64,000 nucleotides of DNA from QHWT01 sp963755695 (GTDB lineage: Bacteria; Acidobacteriota; Vicinamibacteria; Vicinamibacterales; 2-12-FULL-66-21). Under the pieces are notes generated by a model. That model did no database searches, was not told the DNA's origin, and was given only the letters and a program-made list of their open reading frames with translations. Position 1 is the stretch's first letter. Every line of letters begins with the position of its first letter. Of the stretch, positions 63,614 to 64,000 are shown in pieces. A program made the translations under genes and the position numbers. The DNA is taken from assembly GCA_963755695.1 (NCBI GenBank), contig CAVWLB010000010.1, forward strand, positions 1,116,001 through 1,180,000. Reading direction: 5' to 3'.

Positions 63614-64000
63614 ATGACCGACCCCGAGCTTTGCGTGACGGTGACGGGCCGCACGGTCCAGGCAATGGTGCGCGCGCGCGAAGCGGCCGAAGCCGACGCC
63701 GATCTCGTCGAGCTTCGGCTCGACACAATGGAACGGCCGGATGCGGCCGCAGCGCTCGCAGGACGCCGCCGGAAAGCGATCGTCACGTGCCGCCCGCTTC
63801 GCGCCGGCGGGCATTTCGACGGCAGCGACGAGGACCGGCTGCGCATTCTCCAGGAAGCGCACGCGCTCGGCGCCGAGTACATCGACCTCGACTTCGATGC
63901 GCCGTGCCAGCCAGTTCTCGCCCAGCGGCAGGGCCGCGGCGTGATCATGTCGAAACACGACTTCACCGGAACGCCGCCGGACGTTCCAGGCCTGCTCGAG
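63614..64000 (+). CDS. aroD: Type I 3-dehydroquinate dehydratase, N-terminal part (runs off the window)
   Basis: 129 residues from ATG 63614. It begins LCVTVTGRTVQAMVRAREAA, then DLVELRLDTMERPD (the substrate-binding Glu-x-Arg), IVTCRPLRAGGHFDG and YIDLDFDAP, and reaches VIMSKHDFTGTPP, where the His is the general base of type I enzymes. The Schiff-base Lys lies beyond the edge. It dehydrates 3-dehydroquinate in the shikimate pathway; some Acidobacteriota proteins of this start are fused to AroE, which cannot be seen here. Confidence 0.88.
   Translation, partial: MTDPELCVTVTGRTVQAMVRAREAAEADADLVELRLDTMERPDAAAALAGRRRKAIVTCRPLRAGGHFDGSDEDRLRILQEAHALGAEYIDLDFDAPCQPVLAQRQGRGVIMSKHDFTGTPPDVPGLLE

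Noticed and set aside
1..64000. Mobile element, prophage or genomic island with attachment sites
   Set aside because: No transposase, integrase or phage gene was recognised, and no direct repeat of the tRNA-Gly 3' end was noticed near the toxin-antitoxin genes.

Overview
The window looks like a chromosomal piece of a high-GC Gram-negative soil bacterium, most likely an Acidobacteriota of the Vicinamibacteria type. This is an inference from gene content: an Oar-like TonB receptor with an N-terminal carboxypeptidase-regulatory domain, a very large propeller-type hybrid histidine kinase, a receiver-Ser/Thr kinase-TPR fusion, DUF1254 proteins, BamD, and a SpoIVB-type S55 peptidase. I found no transposase, phage gene, rRNA or CRISPR array. 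One tRNA, Gly(CCC), is present.

The left half (about 1-34.5 kb) is accessory. In order it holds: the end of a formylglycine-generating-enzyme-like protein and a beta-barrel protein; a TonB receptor; a LytS/LytTR signalling protein behind a BtsR-like direct repeat; a LysR-led aromatic-catabolism cluster (extradiol dioxygenase, alpha/beta hydrolase, FAD monooxygenase, FAH-family hydrolase, cyclase); a divergent TetR/SDR pair with a NemR-like operator, then a second SDR; two large signalling proteins (REC-kinase-TPR and a hybrid kinase ending in Hpt); a DUF3604 / PPIase / HupE group; two DUF1254 genes; and a VapBC-type toxin-antitoxin pair. Many genes here are split by single-base frameshifts without nonsense mutations. 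I annotate a gene that is full length apart from frameshifts as CDS, and one that has lost sequence as pseudogene.

The right half (34.7-64 kb) is mostly housekeeping and mostly intact: tRNA-Gly, a ring-cleaving dioxygenase, a cytochrome P450, phosphomannomutase and sugar nucleotidyltransferase, pgsA, a methyltransferase, then a long minus-strand run (def-fmt-rsmB, then PASTA protein-rpe-thioesterase-epimerase-bamD-hypothetical) whose genes overlap by 1-7 bases inside each of the two groups. aroC, a sigma-54 activator, two Dpp-type permeases, a TPR protein, an ECF sigma/anti-sigma pair with an RpoE-like promoter, a propeller protein, an S55 peptidase and the start of aroD follow.

The most unusual structure lies between genes. 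Several intergenic spaces are built from short repeated words, a different word in most spaces, often running forward in the left half and reverse-complemented in the right half. One space holds about six near-identical 114-bp tandem units, and a 28-bp hairpin element occurs twice with a compensatory base-pair change. Several promoters place the transcription start on or a few bases from the start codon, which suggests leaderless or near-leaderless mRNAs.
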